Part shown: positions 8,671-18,500 of the stretch, piece after piece | Layout: each line of letters begins with the position of its first letter | Numbering within the stretch: position 1 is the first letter of the stretch | From: an uncultured Muribaculum sp. | GTDB lineage: Bacteria; Bacteroidota; Bacteroidia; Bacteroidales; Muribaculaceae | Assembly (NCBI GenBank): GCA_910578785.1 | Contig: CAJTSJ010000028.1 | Location: 1-32,714, forward strand | Length of the DNA stretch: 32,714 bases | Direction of reading: 5' to 3' | The notes under the pieces: model-generated | The model's input: only the letters and a program-made list of their open reading frames with translations | What the model was told of the DNA's origin: nothing | Database searches by the model: none | Translations under genes and position numbers: made by a program

Positions 8671-9290
8671 ATATTGTACAGATCCGACAACGAGCTTGTA
8701 AATGCCAAATTGATAATTACACTCAATATGTTCAGAATCACACCTACGATAAGGCCGATTATGAGCCATTTCTTAGCCTTCTCCGATGCCTCGCGGGCCT
8801 CGTCGTAACGACCGCAGTTCCATAGGTTGTTGACCGACGAAGCCTTTACGATACAATAGATGCCGATAGGCAGACAGCAACAAAGCGTCAGCAGAATCGA
8901 CTCCACGAGCCAGCTCTTCGGAGGCATTTCATACGGTGCCGGCTGTTGCCATCCGGGAGCCTGCTGATAGGGCGAATGACCGTAGTTGGGCTGTCCGGCA
9001 TAATTGTTGGATTGCTGATATCCGCCCTGAGAATATACCGGAGGCTGGCAATTGCCTGTCGGACATCCGCTCTGCGGATAAGGAGGCGGACACTGGCCGG
9101 GCATTTCCGGCATTGACGCCCCGCGCGATTCTCTGATTGCAACAGATATTTCCTCAACATTGCCGGCAGTAACCCAGTCGGCAAAACCCTCGGTCCAGAC
9201 CAGGTCCGAACACTTGATACCACGGTCTATCAACTCGGCCACTTCAAAAGGGCCTGCGGCATTACCGTTTTCTACTATGTAATATTTCAT
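8667..9290 (-). CDS. GYF-domain / CD225 (dispanin-like) membrane protein
   Basis: 207 residues in three parts. Residues 1-50 form a GYF_2 domain (YYIVENGNAAGPFEVAEL, later WTEGFADWV), a fold that binds proline-rich peptides. Residues about 55-125 are low-complexity, rich in Pro, Gln, Tyr and Gly. Residues about 127-205 match the CD225/dispanin family with two hydrophobic segments (ILLTLCCCLPIGIYCIVKAS and WLIIGLIVGVILNILSVIIN), related to eukaryotic interferon-induced transmembrane proteins. The protein is likely in the inner membrane with the GYF domain in the cytoplasm. Its own proline-rich linker could be the GYF ligand, which is speculation. It is 22 nt downstream of the glycosyltransferase gene and overlaps the DUF4286 gene by 4 nt. 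Confidence 0.88.
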   Translation of the reverse strand: MKYYIVENGNAAGPFEVAELIDRGIKCSDLVWTEGFADWVTAGNVEEISVAIRESRGASMPEMPGQCPPPYPQSGCPTGNCQPPVYSQGGYQQSNNYAGQPNYGHSPYQQAPGWQQPAPYEMPPKSWLVESILLTLCCCLPIGIYCIVKASSVNNLWNCGRYDEAREASEKAKKWLIIGLIVGVILNILSVIINLAFTSSLSDLYNI

Positions 9291-9312
9291 ATCAAATATA
9301 TTATATTTTCCT

Positions 9313-10086
9313 TTAATCGGTTTTCAGCGACCTGACACCCTTGCTCTCTATAGCCTTATGCCTGAAAAACCGCGGGATAAAGCGCACATGGCGCGCGAGA
9401 GTGGGCCAAAATCCATAATAATAGCTCATAATCCAGAACCGCTCTTTCAGCGATGCCCGCCGGTTGGCCGTGGTCATCCCTTCATTAAGGTAGTCTATCA
9501 TCACGCCGTCAAAGTAGACATTACGACGCGAGCGCTGAAGACACCGTATGCACCATTCGTAGTCTGACGAGTACCGATACTTCAGGTCATACGGCTGAGC
9601 AAGTTTCCGAAGCACCACAAACGCCTGATGGCAGACAACCATGCCTTCGGAGAACGATTTAAGAGTAAGCTCCCTGGGCGCCGTAAGGTGACGTGGCGCT
9701 ATGTAACGGCCTTCGGCATCCACCAGATCGGTCTGCCCGTAGACTATGCCGGGGAAATCATTGTCCATTATGAGTTCCGCCAGCCTTTGCAAAGTGTCGG
9801 GCGAATGAAATCTGTCGCCGGCGTTAAGGAATATCAGGTACTCGCCCTTGGCTATATCCATGGCCTTGTTCATGGCGTCGTAAATGCCTGAATCGGGGCT
9901 TGAATATATGCGCGACTGCTCTATGCCGGCATCGATGGCCAGTTTCAACGTCCGGTCCGTCGACACACCGTCCATGACTATATACTCAAACAGTTTGCAT
10001 GACTGTTCCTTGACGCTTGCCAGCGTCGCGGGCAAGGTCGAAGCCGCATTGTAGGTGACGGTGATGATGGAGAATAATGGCGACAT
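9313..10086 (-). CDS. Family 2 glycosyltransferase
   Basis: A 257-residue GT-A fold enzyme, likely transferring a sugar from a nucleotide donor to a surface polysaccharide or glycan. The nucleotide-binding start is FSIITVTYNAASTL, with the MDGVSTD segment (Asp39, Asp44) and NAGD (residues 88-91) in place of the canonical DxD. It resembles the WcaA/colanic acid type, which carries 'SDGSTDG' and 'NxGD' patterns. The C-terminal region is basic (RHVRFIPRFFRHKA) and could touch the membrane. There is no polysaccharide cluster around it, so the acceptor cannot be guessed. It has its own -7 box at 10112-10119 and probably leads the four-gene minus-strand run down to ruvC. Confidence 0.9.
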   Translation of the reverse strand: MSPLFSIITVTYNAASTLPATLASVKEQSCKLFEYIVMDGVSTDRTLKLAIDAGIEQSRIYSSPDSGIYDAMNKAMDIAKGEYLIFLNAGDRFHSPDTLQRLAELIMDNDFPGIVYGQTDLVDAEGRYIAPRHLTAPRELTLKSFSEGMVVCHQAFVVLRKLAQPYDLKYRYSSDYEWCIRCLQRSRRNVYFDGVMIDYLNEGMTTANRRASLKERFWIMSYYYGFWPTLARHVRFIPRFFRHKAIESKGVRSLKTD

Positions 10087-10111
10087 AATATGTTTGCAGT
10101 ATTTACTATAG

Positions 10112-10119
10112 CAAATATA
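10112..10119 (-). promoter_or_regulatory. -7 box of the glycosyltransferase-ruvC run
   Basis: TATATTTG on the minus strand is an exact TAnnTTTG match 26 nt upstream of the ATG. The -33 part is not clear. It is divergent from the dsbD-like promoter 34 nt away. Confidence 0.45.
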
Positions 10120-10126
10120 GCTATTA

Positions 10127-10160
10127 TTTTCGATATTGGAATAAAAATTGCGTAACTTTG
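10127..10160 (+). promoter_or_regulatory. Promoter of the DsbD-like gene
   Basis: TAACTTTG at 10153-10160 matches the Bacteroidota -7 box exactly. TTTTCG at 10127-10132 sits 20 nt upstream as a -33 element. The predicted start, near 10167, is just before the leader hairpin. Confidence 0.6.
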
Positions 10161-10172
10161 CACAATTAACGC

Positions 10173-10207
10173 AAGCCGGTTGCTAATTTAACACCCAACC
10201 GGGCTTT
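10173..10207 (+). promoter_or_regulatory. Leader hairpin before the DsbD-like gene
   Basis: AAGCCGGTTG (10173-10182) pairs with CAACCGGGCTT (10196-10206): 10 bp with one bulged G and a 13-nt loop. It begins only a few nt after the predicted transcription start and ends 22 nt before the ATG. It could act as an attenuator, a stability element or a translational control hairpin. The T tract after it is weak. Confidence 0.5.
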
Positions 10208-10228
10208 AATCCTTAATAGATTCATTTA

Positions 10229-12250
10229 ATGACACGTTTAGCAACTCTGTTTCTGTCAATCCTGCTCATGTCGTCGGTCAACGCCGTGGCACAGATAGCC
10301 GAACCGGCCAAATGGGATATTGCCATAAAAATGACAGACGACTCCCACGGTGAAATTATCATGTCAAGTAAAATCGAAAACGGATGGCACGTCTATTCCA
10401 ACGACATTGACCCCGGGATAGGCCCACAGCCTCTTGAAGTAGTCTGGGACAAGCTTGAAGGCGTTGAACTGACAGGCAACCTCAAAGCCGACAAGGCACC
10501 GCACACCCAGTATGACGACATGTTTGAGGCGGAGTTGAGCTGGTGGGAAAACGCAGTAACGGTCAGACAGGCATTCAAAATGACATCGACAGCCTATGCT
10601 ATCGAAGGCACACTTAAATTCGCCGCATGCAACGACCAGAACTGCATACCCCCGCAGAAAGTACCGTTTGACTTTTCCGGCTCGATAGCCTCAAAAGCCA
10701 CTGACAATGCTCTTCAACAGCCCAAACAGACCGTCAGCGTACCGACTGACGAAAACGTCATCGACACGAAAACCGACACCGTGGAGCAGGACAATCCCGT
10801 CGTTCCGGCAGTAGCCGAACCAGCCGTCGCCGATTTGTGGGCACCGGTCGACTTCTCCGGTGCTGACGATGCGACACAGTCCGCCACCTCGCTCTGGTAT
10901 ATATTCATCGCATGCTTCTTAGGAGGTTTTGTAGCCCTGCTTACGCCGTGCGTATGGCCGATGATACCACTGACAGTAAGCTTCTTCCTCAAAAAAGGCA
11001 AAAGCCGCGCCCGTTCGATATCGGACGCGCTGTGCTACGGAGCTTCAATCATCATCATATATCTTCTTCTGGGACTTCTCGTCACCGCCGCTTTCGGACC
11101 AAGTTCGCTCAATGCCTTGTCAACAAGCGCCGTGTGCAACATCATATTCTTCCTGCTTCTTGTCGTATTCGCAATATCATTCTTCGGAGCGTTCGACATA
11201 CGCCTGCCGTCAAAGTGGGCCAACAAAATGGACGCTACCGCCGAGCGCACTACCGGCATGCTCAGTATATTCTTCATGGCCTTCACCCTCACCCTCGTGT
11301 CGTTCTCATGCACAGGCCCCATCATCGGCACACTGCTGGTCGAAGCCGCCACTACCGGCGATAAATTCGGTCCGGCCATCGGCATGCTCGGATTCTCGCT
11401 GGCGCTGGCCATTCCGTTCTGCCTGTTCGCCATGTTCCCCTCATGGTTGCAAAGCGCCCCCAAGTCAGGAGGATGGATGAACACTGTGAAGGTGGTTCTC
11501 GGGTTCGTCGAGCTTGCCCTGTCGCTGAAATTCCTCTCCGTGGCCGACCTTGCCTACGGATGGCACATACTCGACCGCGAAGCGTTTCTGGCTCTTTGGA
11601 TCGTCATTTTCGGTCTGCTCGGTCTGTACCTGCTCGGACAGTTCAGCTTCTCCCACTACGGCAAGCCCCAGAACGGTATCGGCACGTTACGTTTCTTCCT
11701 CGCCATGATATCGCTTGCATTCACCGTATACCTCATCCCTGGTCTTTGGGGTGCTCCGCTAAAGGGTGTCAGTGCATTCGTTCCGCCCCTGTACACGCAG
11801 GACTTCAATCTCTACGGCGAAGGCTTCACGGAGTATGACGACTATGATGAAGGCATGGCCGTGGCCACCAAGGAAGGCAAGCCCGTGTTCCTGGACTTCT
11901 CAGGCTACGGATGCGTCAACTGCCGTAAGATGGAGGGTGCCGTGCTCGACGACGGCAATGTCAAGACGATGATTGAAGACAACTTCGTGGTGATAAAGCT
12001 CATGGTCGACGAAAAACGCCAGCTTCCCGAACCGATGATAGTGGAAGAGAACGGCAAGAAAGTCAAACTCGAAACGTATGGCGACCGATGGAGCTACCTG
12101 CAACGCTACAAGTTCCAGGCCAACGCACAGCCGTATTACGTCATCCTGAACGAAAAGGGCCAGTTGCTCTCAGGCCCCTATTCCTACGATGAGAATATAC
12201 CCAAATTCAGCAAATTCCTGCAAAAGGGCATAAAGGCCTCCCGGGAATAG
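10229..12250 (+). CDS. DsbD-family thiol:disulfide interchange protein
   Basis: Carries electrons from cytoplasmic thioredoxin across the inner membrane to reduce periplasmic disulfides. The 673 residues hold all three parts. After a signal peptide (to about residue 22) comes an N-terminal periplasmic domain with the cysteine motif CNDQNC (134/139). The eight-helix core, about residues 225-510, contains the redox pair Cys241 (TPCVWPMIP) and Cys361 (SFSCTGPIIG). The C-terminal thioredoxin domain has the CVNC active site (562/565), close to the CVAC of E. coli DsbD. A linker about 165-220, rich in Pro/Val/Asp, joins the first two parts. It stands alone in its strand context. dsbD is the nearest symbol, but close family splits (ScsB, CcdA fusions) exist, so none is assigned. 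Confidence 0.93.
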   Translation: MTRLATLFLSILLMSSVNAVAQIAEPAKWDIAIKMTDDSHGEIIMSSKIENGWHVYSNDIDPGIGPQPLEVVWDKLEGVELTGNLKADKAPHTQYDDMFEAELSWWENAVTVRQAFKMTSTAYAIEGTLKFAACNDQNCIPPQKVPFDFSGSIASKATDNALQQPKQTVSVPTDENVIDTKTDTVEQDNPVVPAVAEPAVADLWAPVDFSGADDATQSATSLWYIFIACFLGGFVALLTPCVWPMIPLTVSFFLKKGKSRARSISDALCYGASIIIIYLLLGLLVTAAFGPSSLNALSTSAVCNIIFFLLLVVFAISFFGAFDIRLPSKWANKMDATAERTTGMLSIFFMAFTLTLVSFSCTGPIIGTLLVEAATTGDKFGPAIGMLGFSLALAIPFCLFAMFPSWLQSAPKSGGWMNTVKVVLGFVELALSLKFLSVADLAYGWHILDREAFLALWIVIFGLLGLYLLGQFSFSHYGKPQNGIGTLRFFLAMISLAFTVYLIPGLWGAPLKGVSAFVPPLYTQDFNLYGEGFTEYDDYDEGMAVATKEGKPVFLDFSGYGCVNCRKMEGAVLDDGNVKTMIEDNFVVIKLMVDEKRQLPEPMIVEENGKKVKLETYGDRWSYLQRYKFQANAQPYYVILNEKGQLLSGPYSYDENIPKFSKFLQKGIKASRE

Positions 12251-12338
12251 ACCCGGCCGACAACGCCGACAGTCGATATTTCACAGGTTTACAAAACATT
12301 AGATTAGAATTATTTGTTAGATAAATCAAAGGATAGCC

Positions 12339-12369
12339 ATGGCCTGCGGGATTAAATCCTTCAGGCCAT
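12339..12369 (+). promoter_or_regulatory. Long hairpin in the leader of the acyl-CoA ligase gene
   Basis: ATGGCCTG (12339-12346) pairs perfectly with CAGGCCAT (12362-12369). Inside it, GGATT (12349-12353) pairs with AATCC (12355-12359), leaving a 2x2 internal loop. The hairpin ends 36 nt before the ATG at 12406 and is not followed by a T tract. A regulatory site or operator is therefore more likely than a terminator. A loose -7 box (TTATTTG, 12310-12316) lies just upstream. Confidence 0.6.
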
Positions 12370-12405
12370 TGACGTTTCAGTTATTTATTTAAAACGTAAG
12401 ACTTT

Positions 12406-14061
12406 ATGGATACATTGATTGGATATCTGCAAAATGCCGTCAGAACATATTGGGAAGAACTGGCTCTGACCGACTTCAACGGAGTGTCATACCAGTACCG
12501 CGACATAGCCCGCAAAGTGGCCAAACTGCACCTGCTCTACCAGCACGCCGGAATAAAGCCAGGCGACAAGATCGCGCTCTGCGGTAAAAACTCGGCCCAG
12601 TGGGCTGTCGGATTCATATCCGTAGTGACTTACGGAGCGGTAGCCGTGCCTATCCTTCACGAATTCAAGGCCGACAACATCCATCATCTCGTATCACACT
12701 GCGATGCCAAGATTCTGTTTACCGACGAATCAATCTGGGAGAACCTCGACCCCGACTCCATAAAGGGGCTTGAAGGAGTGCTGAACATCTCCGACTTCTC
12801 CCTCTTCATGTCGCGCAACGAAAAGCTGACCAAAGCCCGCGAACGTCTTAACGAACTCTTCGGGAAGAAATATCCCGAACGCTTCACCCGCGAGGATGTC
12901 GTCTACGCCCCTCGTCCCAAGGACGACCTGGCGGTCATCAACTATACTTCCGGATCGACAGGATTCTCAAAGGGAGTGATGCTGACCTACAACAATCTAT
13001 GGAGCAACATACAGTTCACCATCGACGGACTGACATTTCTCAAGCCCGGCGACAGAATAGTCTGCATGTTGCCTCTGGCCCACATGTACGGGCTTGTCGT
13101 GGAGATGCTTCATCCGCTTGTCAAAGGATGCCACGTCTGCTTCCTGACCCGTGTACCCTCGCCGAAAGTCATTCTCGAAGCGTTCGCGCAGGTCAAGCCC
13201 AAGCTCGTGGTGACCGTGCCGCTTATCATCGAAAAAATTGTCAAGACCAAAGTGTTCCCGCTTCTTGAGAAGCCGCTGATGAAGGTTCTGATGCACATAC
13301 CCGTGGTCGACGAAAAGCTCCTCGACAAAATACGCAACGGACTGATGGATGCGTTCGGAGGCAATATCCAAGAGATAATCATCGGCGGAGCCGGGCTTAA
13401 CAAAGACGTGGAGACGTTCCTGCGCAGAATACAGTTCCCCTACACCGTCGGCTACGGAATGACCGAATGCGGACCGCTCGTAGCTTATGCTCCGTGGGAC
13501 ATCCAGCGTCCCGGCTCATGCGGCAAGGTTGTCGACCGCATGGAGTGCCGCGTCGAGTCGCCCGACACCGAAAATGTCCCCGGAGAGCTGTGGGTCAAAG
13601 GCGTCAATGTCATGAAGGGATATTTCAAGAATTCTGAAGCCACGGCCGAAATATTCCGCGACGGATGGATGAACACAGGCGACCTCTGCACCATCGACAA
13701 AGACGGATTCATCTACATACGCGGACGCAACAAGAATATGATTCTCGGGCCTTCAGGACAGAACATATATCCGGAAGAAATCGAACAACGGCTGAACAAC
13801 ATGCCCCTCGTGGCCGAATCGCTCATCATCGACGAAGGCGGAGGCCAACTTGCCGCCCTCATATATCCCGACCTCGAACAGGCATCAAAAGAAGGCGTCA
13901 AGATGGACGACATGGACAAATTCATGAGCGGCAACGTGGCTGAGCTTAACAAAGAGCTTCCGGCCTACTCCCAGATACGCCACGTCAAAGTGCTCTTCCA
14001 GGAGTTTGAAAAGACACCTAAACGCTCAATCAAACGCTACCTCTACCAAAAAGCAAAGTAA
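12406..14061 (+). CDS. AMP-forming long-chain acyl-CoA synthetase
   Basis: Activates a carboxylic acid, probably a fatty acid, with ATP and CoA via an acyl-adenylate. The 551-residue protein has the ANL-superfamily signatures: TSGSTGFSKG (residues 181-190, phosphate loop), GYGMTECGP (349-357, Glu354), GWMNTGDL with the adenylate-binding Asp, and near the C-terminus KTPKRSIKRY with the expected catalytic lysine. It has no signal peptide, so it is cytoplasmic or loosely membrane-bound. It is monocistronic, with a leader hairpin upstream and a terminator downstream. Substrate chain length cannot be read from the sequence. It may serve to recycle exogenous fatty acids. Confidence 0.93.
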   Translation: MDTLIGYLQNAVRTYWEELALTDFNGVSYQYRDIARKVAKLHLLYQHAGIKPGDKIALCGKNSAQWAVGFISVVTYGAVAVPILHEFKADNIHHLVSHCDAKILFTDESIWENLDPDSIKGLEGVLNISDFSLFMSRNEKLTKARERLNELFGKKYPERFTREDVVYAPRPKDDLAVINYTSGSTGFSKGVMLTYNNLWSNIQFTIDGLTFLKPGDRIVCMLPLAHMYGLVVEMLHPLVKGCHVCFLTRVPSPKVILEAFAQVKPKLVVTVPLIIEKIVKTKVFPLLEKPLMKVLMHIPVVDEKLLDKIRNGLMDAFGGNIQEIIIGGAGLNKDVETFLRRIQFPYTVGYGMTECGPLVAYAPWDIQRPGSCGKVVDRMECRVESPDTENVPGELWVKGVNVMKGYFKNSEATAEIFRDGWMNTGDLCTIDKDGFIYIRGRNKNMILGPSGQNIYPEEIEQRLNNMPLVAESLIIDEGGGQLAALIYPDLEQASKEGVKMDDMDKFMSGNVAELNKELPAYSQIRHVKVLFQEFEKTPKRSIKRYLYQKAK

Positions 14062-14089
14062 ACAGCCTGATATTTATGTAAAATATGGA

Positions 14090-14135
14090 AGCCGGACAAT
14101 TAGGCCGCAAGAGACCTAAATTGCCCGGCTTTAAT
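14090..14135 (+). terminator. Terminator after the acyl-CoA synthetase gene
   Basis: AGCCGG and CAATT and AGG (14090-14104) pair with CCT, AATTG and CCGGCT (14115-14130), with one mismatch and one bulge, followed by TTTAATTAT. It lies between convergent genes and may also serve the efflux operon ending at 14161, although the minus-side T tract is weaker. Confidence 0.7.
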
Positions 14136-14160
14136 TATGCGCTGGATACAAATCCAACAA

Positions 14161-15582
14161 TTATTCCGAATCGGGGGTCCATCCACCGCCGAGTGATGCG
14201 TAGAGAGCCACGAACGCTATGCATGCGTCACGGTTGGCGTTGCTGAATCCAATCTGCGCGTCGAAATAAGAACGTTGCGCATCGAGCACATCGAGATATC
14301 CGATAACACCGTTGATATACTGCAATTGTGCCAGATCGGCGGCAGTCTTGGCGGCACGCAACAGCTCAAGCCGCGACTGATATATGTCGCTCGTCTTTGA
14401 ATAGCTGACTATGGCGTCGTGGGCATCCTTGAAAGCGGCCAACACGGTCTTCTGATAGTTCAAGGTCTCACGTTCATATGCGGCCTGCTTGGCTCGATAA
14501 GAGGCCTGACGGTTGCCGGCGTCGAATATAGGTCCGGTCAAGGCTCCGCTGAAAAAAGTCATTGGCGATTTCAGAAAATCAGTCAGCTCTTCATTTTCCA
14601 GCCCTGCACGTGCCGTAAGCGCAAGCCTCGGGAAACGGTTGGTATAAGCCACTCCGACAGCGGCGTTGGCCGCACGCAGAGCCTGCTCAGCCGCGCGTAC
14701 ATCCGGTCGCCTCATCAGCAACTCCGAAGGCAACCCGACAGGCAGACTCGTCGGCATGACCGTGTCAATCGACGAAGTGTTGCGCGCGATATGTGCGGGA
14801 TACTCTCCGGCTATAAACGCGATGTCGGATTCCTTGATGGCAATGCTTTTCTCAAGCGTCGGAATCAAGGTGGCGGTACGGGCATATTCCACACGCGCCT
14901 GCTGATAGGCCATCTCAGATGTCAGTCCGCCCTCGAATCGAAGCTTCGCCAGCCTGACGCCCTCCTGCCGGGCATGCAACGTGCGCCGGACTATGTCAAG
15001 CTCTGTGTCGAGGGCCACCAGTTGGAAATATGACGTTGCCACCTGCGCTATCAGGCTTATCTGCAGTGCACGGCGCGACTCAATGGCCGAAAGATATTCG
15101 GCAATACTCTTGTCGCGGGCCCAGCGGATATTGCCCCACAGGTCAAGCTCCCATGTGGCCGACACCTTAAGTCCATATTCAGGGTCATGCTTAAGATTGT
15201 CTCCTCCGTAGTTCAGGGTCTCCTTCTGTCCGTATGCTTCACCGTTGACCTGCGGAAAGAGAGCCGACGTGCTTATGCGCTTCATGGCCGCAAGCTCCTC
15301 GATCCGGGCACGCGCCATCAGCAGGTCCTTATTGTATTCGAGCGTCTTATTGATGAGCGACTGCAACGCAGTGTCGGTGTACACTTCCCACCAACGGCGG
15401 TCGGCTATAGTTATCGTGTCATTGGCAAGCGCATCGTCGGCAGTGGTGCCGTCATACAGTTCAGAAGGCAGATTCACGTCAGGACTGACATATTTCTGGC
15501 CAAGCTTGCAGGAAGAGAAACCGAACGACAGAAACATCACCGCCGTCACGTATCCGAATATATGTTTACGCAGAATCATCAT
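14161..15582 (-). CDS. Outer-membrane efflux lipoprotein (TolC/NodT family)
   Basis: The outer-membrane channel of a tripartite RND pump. 473 residues with a signal peptide ending in a lipobox (FSSC, Cys25), as in OprM-type factors. The two repeated TolC halves are visible: DRRWWEVYTDTALQSLI early, the GGLTSEMAYQQARVEY segment mid-way, and the second repeat with RRPDVRAAEQALRAANAAVG and ALTGPIFDAGNRQASYRAKQ, typical of the NodT subfamily. The start ATG is 4 nt after the pump gene's stop, so it is the third gene of the operon. The transported drug or metabolite is unknown. Confidence 0.95.
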   Translation of the reverse strand: MMILRKHIFGYVTAVMFLSFGFSSCKLGQKYVSPDVNLPSELYDGTTADDALANDTITIADRRWWEVYTDTALQSLINKTLEYNKDLLMARARIEELAAMKRISTSALFPQVNGEAYGQKETLNYGGDNLKHDPEYGLKVSATWELDLWGNIRWARDKSIAEYLSAIESRRALQISLIAQVATSYFQLVALDTELDIVRRTLHARQEGVRLAKLRFEGGLTSEMAYQQARVEYARTATLIPTLEKSIAIKESDIAFIAGEYPAHIARNTSSIDTVMPTSLPVGLPSELLMRRPDVRAAEQALRAANAAVGVAYTNRFPRLALTARAGLENEELTDFLKSPMTFFSGALTGPIFDAGNRQASYRAKQAAYERETLNYQKTVLAAFKDAHDAIVSYSKTSDIYQSRLELLRAAKTAADLAQLQYINGVIGYLDVLDAQRSYFDAQIGFSNANRDACIAFVALYASLGGGWTPDSE

Positions 15583-15586
15583 AAAA

Positions 15587-18500
15587 TCAATTTTTATCAG
15601 TATCAGCTAATTTGACCTTGACGTTTTTCTTACGCGACAAAGCTCTCTTGATTATCACAAAGAAGAATGGCACGAGTATTATGCCGAACACGACAGCGAA
15701 TATCATTCCGAAGAACACTCCCGTGCCTATCGCCTGACGGCTTGCCGAGCCGGGGCCGGAAGCAATCACCATCGGCACCATGCCGAGAATGAACGCCAGC
15801 GAGGTCATCACGATCGGACGGAATCTCAGACGAGAGGCAAAAACCGCAGCCTTGACAGGGTCTTCGCCACGGTCGGTCTGTTCCTTGGCGAACTCGACTA
15901 TAAGGATGGCGTTCTTGGCCGCCATACCCATCAGCATCACAAGTCCGATCTGGAAATATATGTCGTTTTCAAGACCGAACGACCATTCGCCAAGATAGGC
16001 TCCGAGCGCGGCCACAGGGAGCGACAGCAGGACGGCCAAAGGCACTGTCCAGCTCTCATACAGCGCCGCAAGGAAGAGGAACACGAACAGGAACACCAGT
16101 CCGAGCACAAGTCCGGTCTGGCCGTCGGCCTTCTTCTGCTGATAGGAAAGTCCGCTCCACTCCACGCCGATGTTCTCCGGCAGATGTTCGCGCGCTATGT
16201 CCTCCAGAGCCTCCATGGCCTCGCCCGAACTGTGTCCATTGGCCGCATCGCCCTGTATCAGCGACGTATTGAACATATTGAAGCGTCTGATGCTTCCCGG
16301 ACCCGTGGTATAGGATGCCGAGCCGAGGGCCGTCAGCGGAATCATGACATCGCCGGCTCCGCGGACGAAGAACAGGTTTATGTTGTCACGATGCTCGCGA
16401 TACGGGGCTTCAGCCTGAAGATACACGCGATATATGCGGTTAAACATGTTGAAGTCGTTCACGTAGACCGCTCCGGTATATGCCTTCATAGTCGAGAATA
16501 CATCGGCCAAAGGTACTCCCGAGAACTTCACTTTGTCGCGGTCGACATCGAAATAAAGCTGGGGAATGTCGGCCTGAAGCGACGACGACAGACCGGATAT
16601 GGCTTTGTTTTTCGACGCATAGTACATCAGAGTGTCGGTGGCGCTCTCCAGGTCGTCGAGCGTGGCGTCGGAACGCGCCTCAAGTTGCATCTCGAATCCG
16701 CCCGAAGTACCGAGACCGGGGATTACCGGCGGACGCGACAGATATATCCTACATTCGGGATACTCGCTCATGTCAGCCTTGACCTGCGCCATTATGTCGT
16801 CGATGGTCTGGCCGTCGCGTTCTTCCCACGGCTTCAGTATCACCGTCAGGTCGCAACGCGACTGGTTACTGCCCACTCTGCCACTGCTTCCGGCCACGCT
16901 CTGCACATACTGCACGGCAGGATTGTCCATCAGATACTTGATGGCCCTGTCGGTCACCTTGCGTGTACGCTCAAGAGTGGCCCCGTCAGGGAGTTCGAGT
17001 TCGACCTTGAAATATCCCTGGTCCTCGATCGGCAGGAAGCTCGACGGCATGAGCCTGTTGATAACCATAATCAGGGCTATCATGACGGCAAACCCTATCA
17101 GTACGCGCTTCTTGGCGACCAAAGTCTTGCCTATCACGCCGACAAACTTATTGTTTCCGACTGCAAGCCACCGGTCAATAGTGCGGAACACCACATTCTT
17201 AGGTTTGCTCTTGTCCCTTGGCTTAAGAATCAACGAACACATGGCCGGACTCAACGTCAGAGCCACAACGGCCGACAACAGTACCGACACCACGATAGTG
17301 ACCGTAAACTGACGGTAAAGCAGTCCGGTAATGCCTCCAAGGAAGCTCACCGGCACAAACACGGCGGCAAGCACCAGCGAGGTGGCTATAATCGGACTTG
17401 CCAGTCCCTCCATTGCCTTCTTGGTAGCCTCGCGCGGGGGCAGGCCGTCCTCCTCCATGACTCGCTCGACGTTCTCCACCACCACAATGGCATCGTCCAC
17501 CACTATACCGATGGCGAGCACCAGGCCGAGAAGTGTCAGCATGTTCAACGAAAATCCGAATATCAGCATGAATCCGAACGTACCCACCAGCGAAATAGGC
17601 ACGGCCACGAGGGGTATCAACGTTGCACGCCAGCTCTGAAGCGACAGATACACCACGAGTATCACGAGCACAAGCGCCTCAAACAGCGTCTTATACACTT
17701 CGTGGATAGATTCGGAGATATATGTCGTCATGTCGAACGGGATATTGTAGGTGACGCCCTCCGGGAAGTTGCGGCTTATCTCTTCCATTGCATCCTTGAC
17801 CTGCTTGGCCACCTCCATGGCGTTGGCTCCGGGAAGCATATAGATGGCAAGCACGGCGGCGTTCTCACCGTTGATGGCGCTCTCGGTGTTGTAAGACTGG
17901 GCCTCGAGCGAGATTCTGGCCACGTCGCGAAGGCGTATAATCGAGCCGTCGGGATTTGCCCTGACCACAATCTCCTCAAACTGGCTCACCGACGAAAGTC
18001 GGCCCTGCGTAGTGATCGGAATCGTAATGTCCAGCCCCTTCACCGGCTGTTGTCCGAGCACACCGGCCGCCGACTCGCGATTCTGGTCCTTCAGCGCTTT
18101 CTGGAGGTCGGCCACCGTAATGCCCAGATTGGCAAGTTTGTCGGGCTGTACCCATATCTGCATGGCGTAATATCGGCTTCCGACATTCGACACACGTCCT
18201 ACGCCCGGAAGTCGGCGGAGCAGGTCGACCACGTTCAAAGTGGCAAAGTTACTCAGATATATCTCGTCAAACTTGGCGTCGTCGGAATTCAGGCAGATGG
18301 TCATCAGCTGACTGGAAGCCTGCTTTTCGACCGAAATACCGTTTTGAACCACTTCCTGGGGCAGTCGGCTCTCTGCCAGCTTAATACGGTTCTGCACCTC
18401 AACTGCCGACAGTTCTGGGTTGGCGTTGATGTCAAACGTAATTGTGGCGGTAAAGCCTCCGGAATTGCTTGACGACGACTCCATATAGAGCATCTCAGGA

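Noticed and set aside
9293..9300. A TATATTTG box on the minus strand just before the GYF/CD225 gene
   Set aside because: Only 2 nt from the ATG with no -33 partner, so transcription would start inside the gene. Probably chance in an A/T-rich 22-nt gap.
16184..18472. A 762-codon open frame on the plus strand, antisense to the RND pump gene
   Set aside because: It is His/Arg-rich with no domain-like pattern, and lies wholly opposite a strongly conserved AcrB-type gene. It is a by-product of that gene's codon bias.
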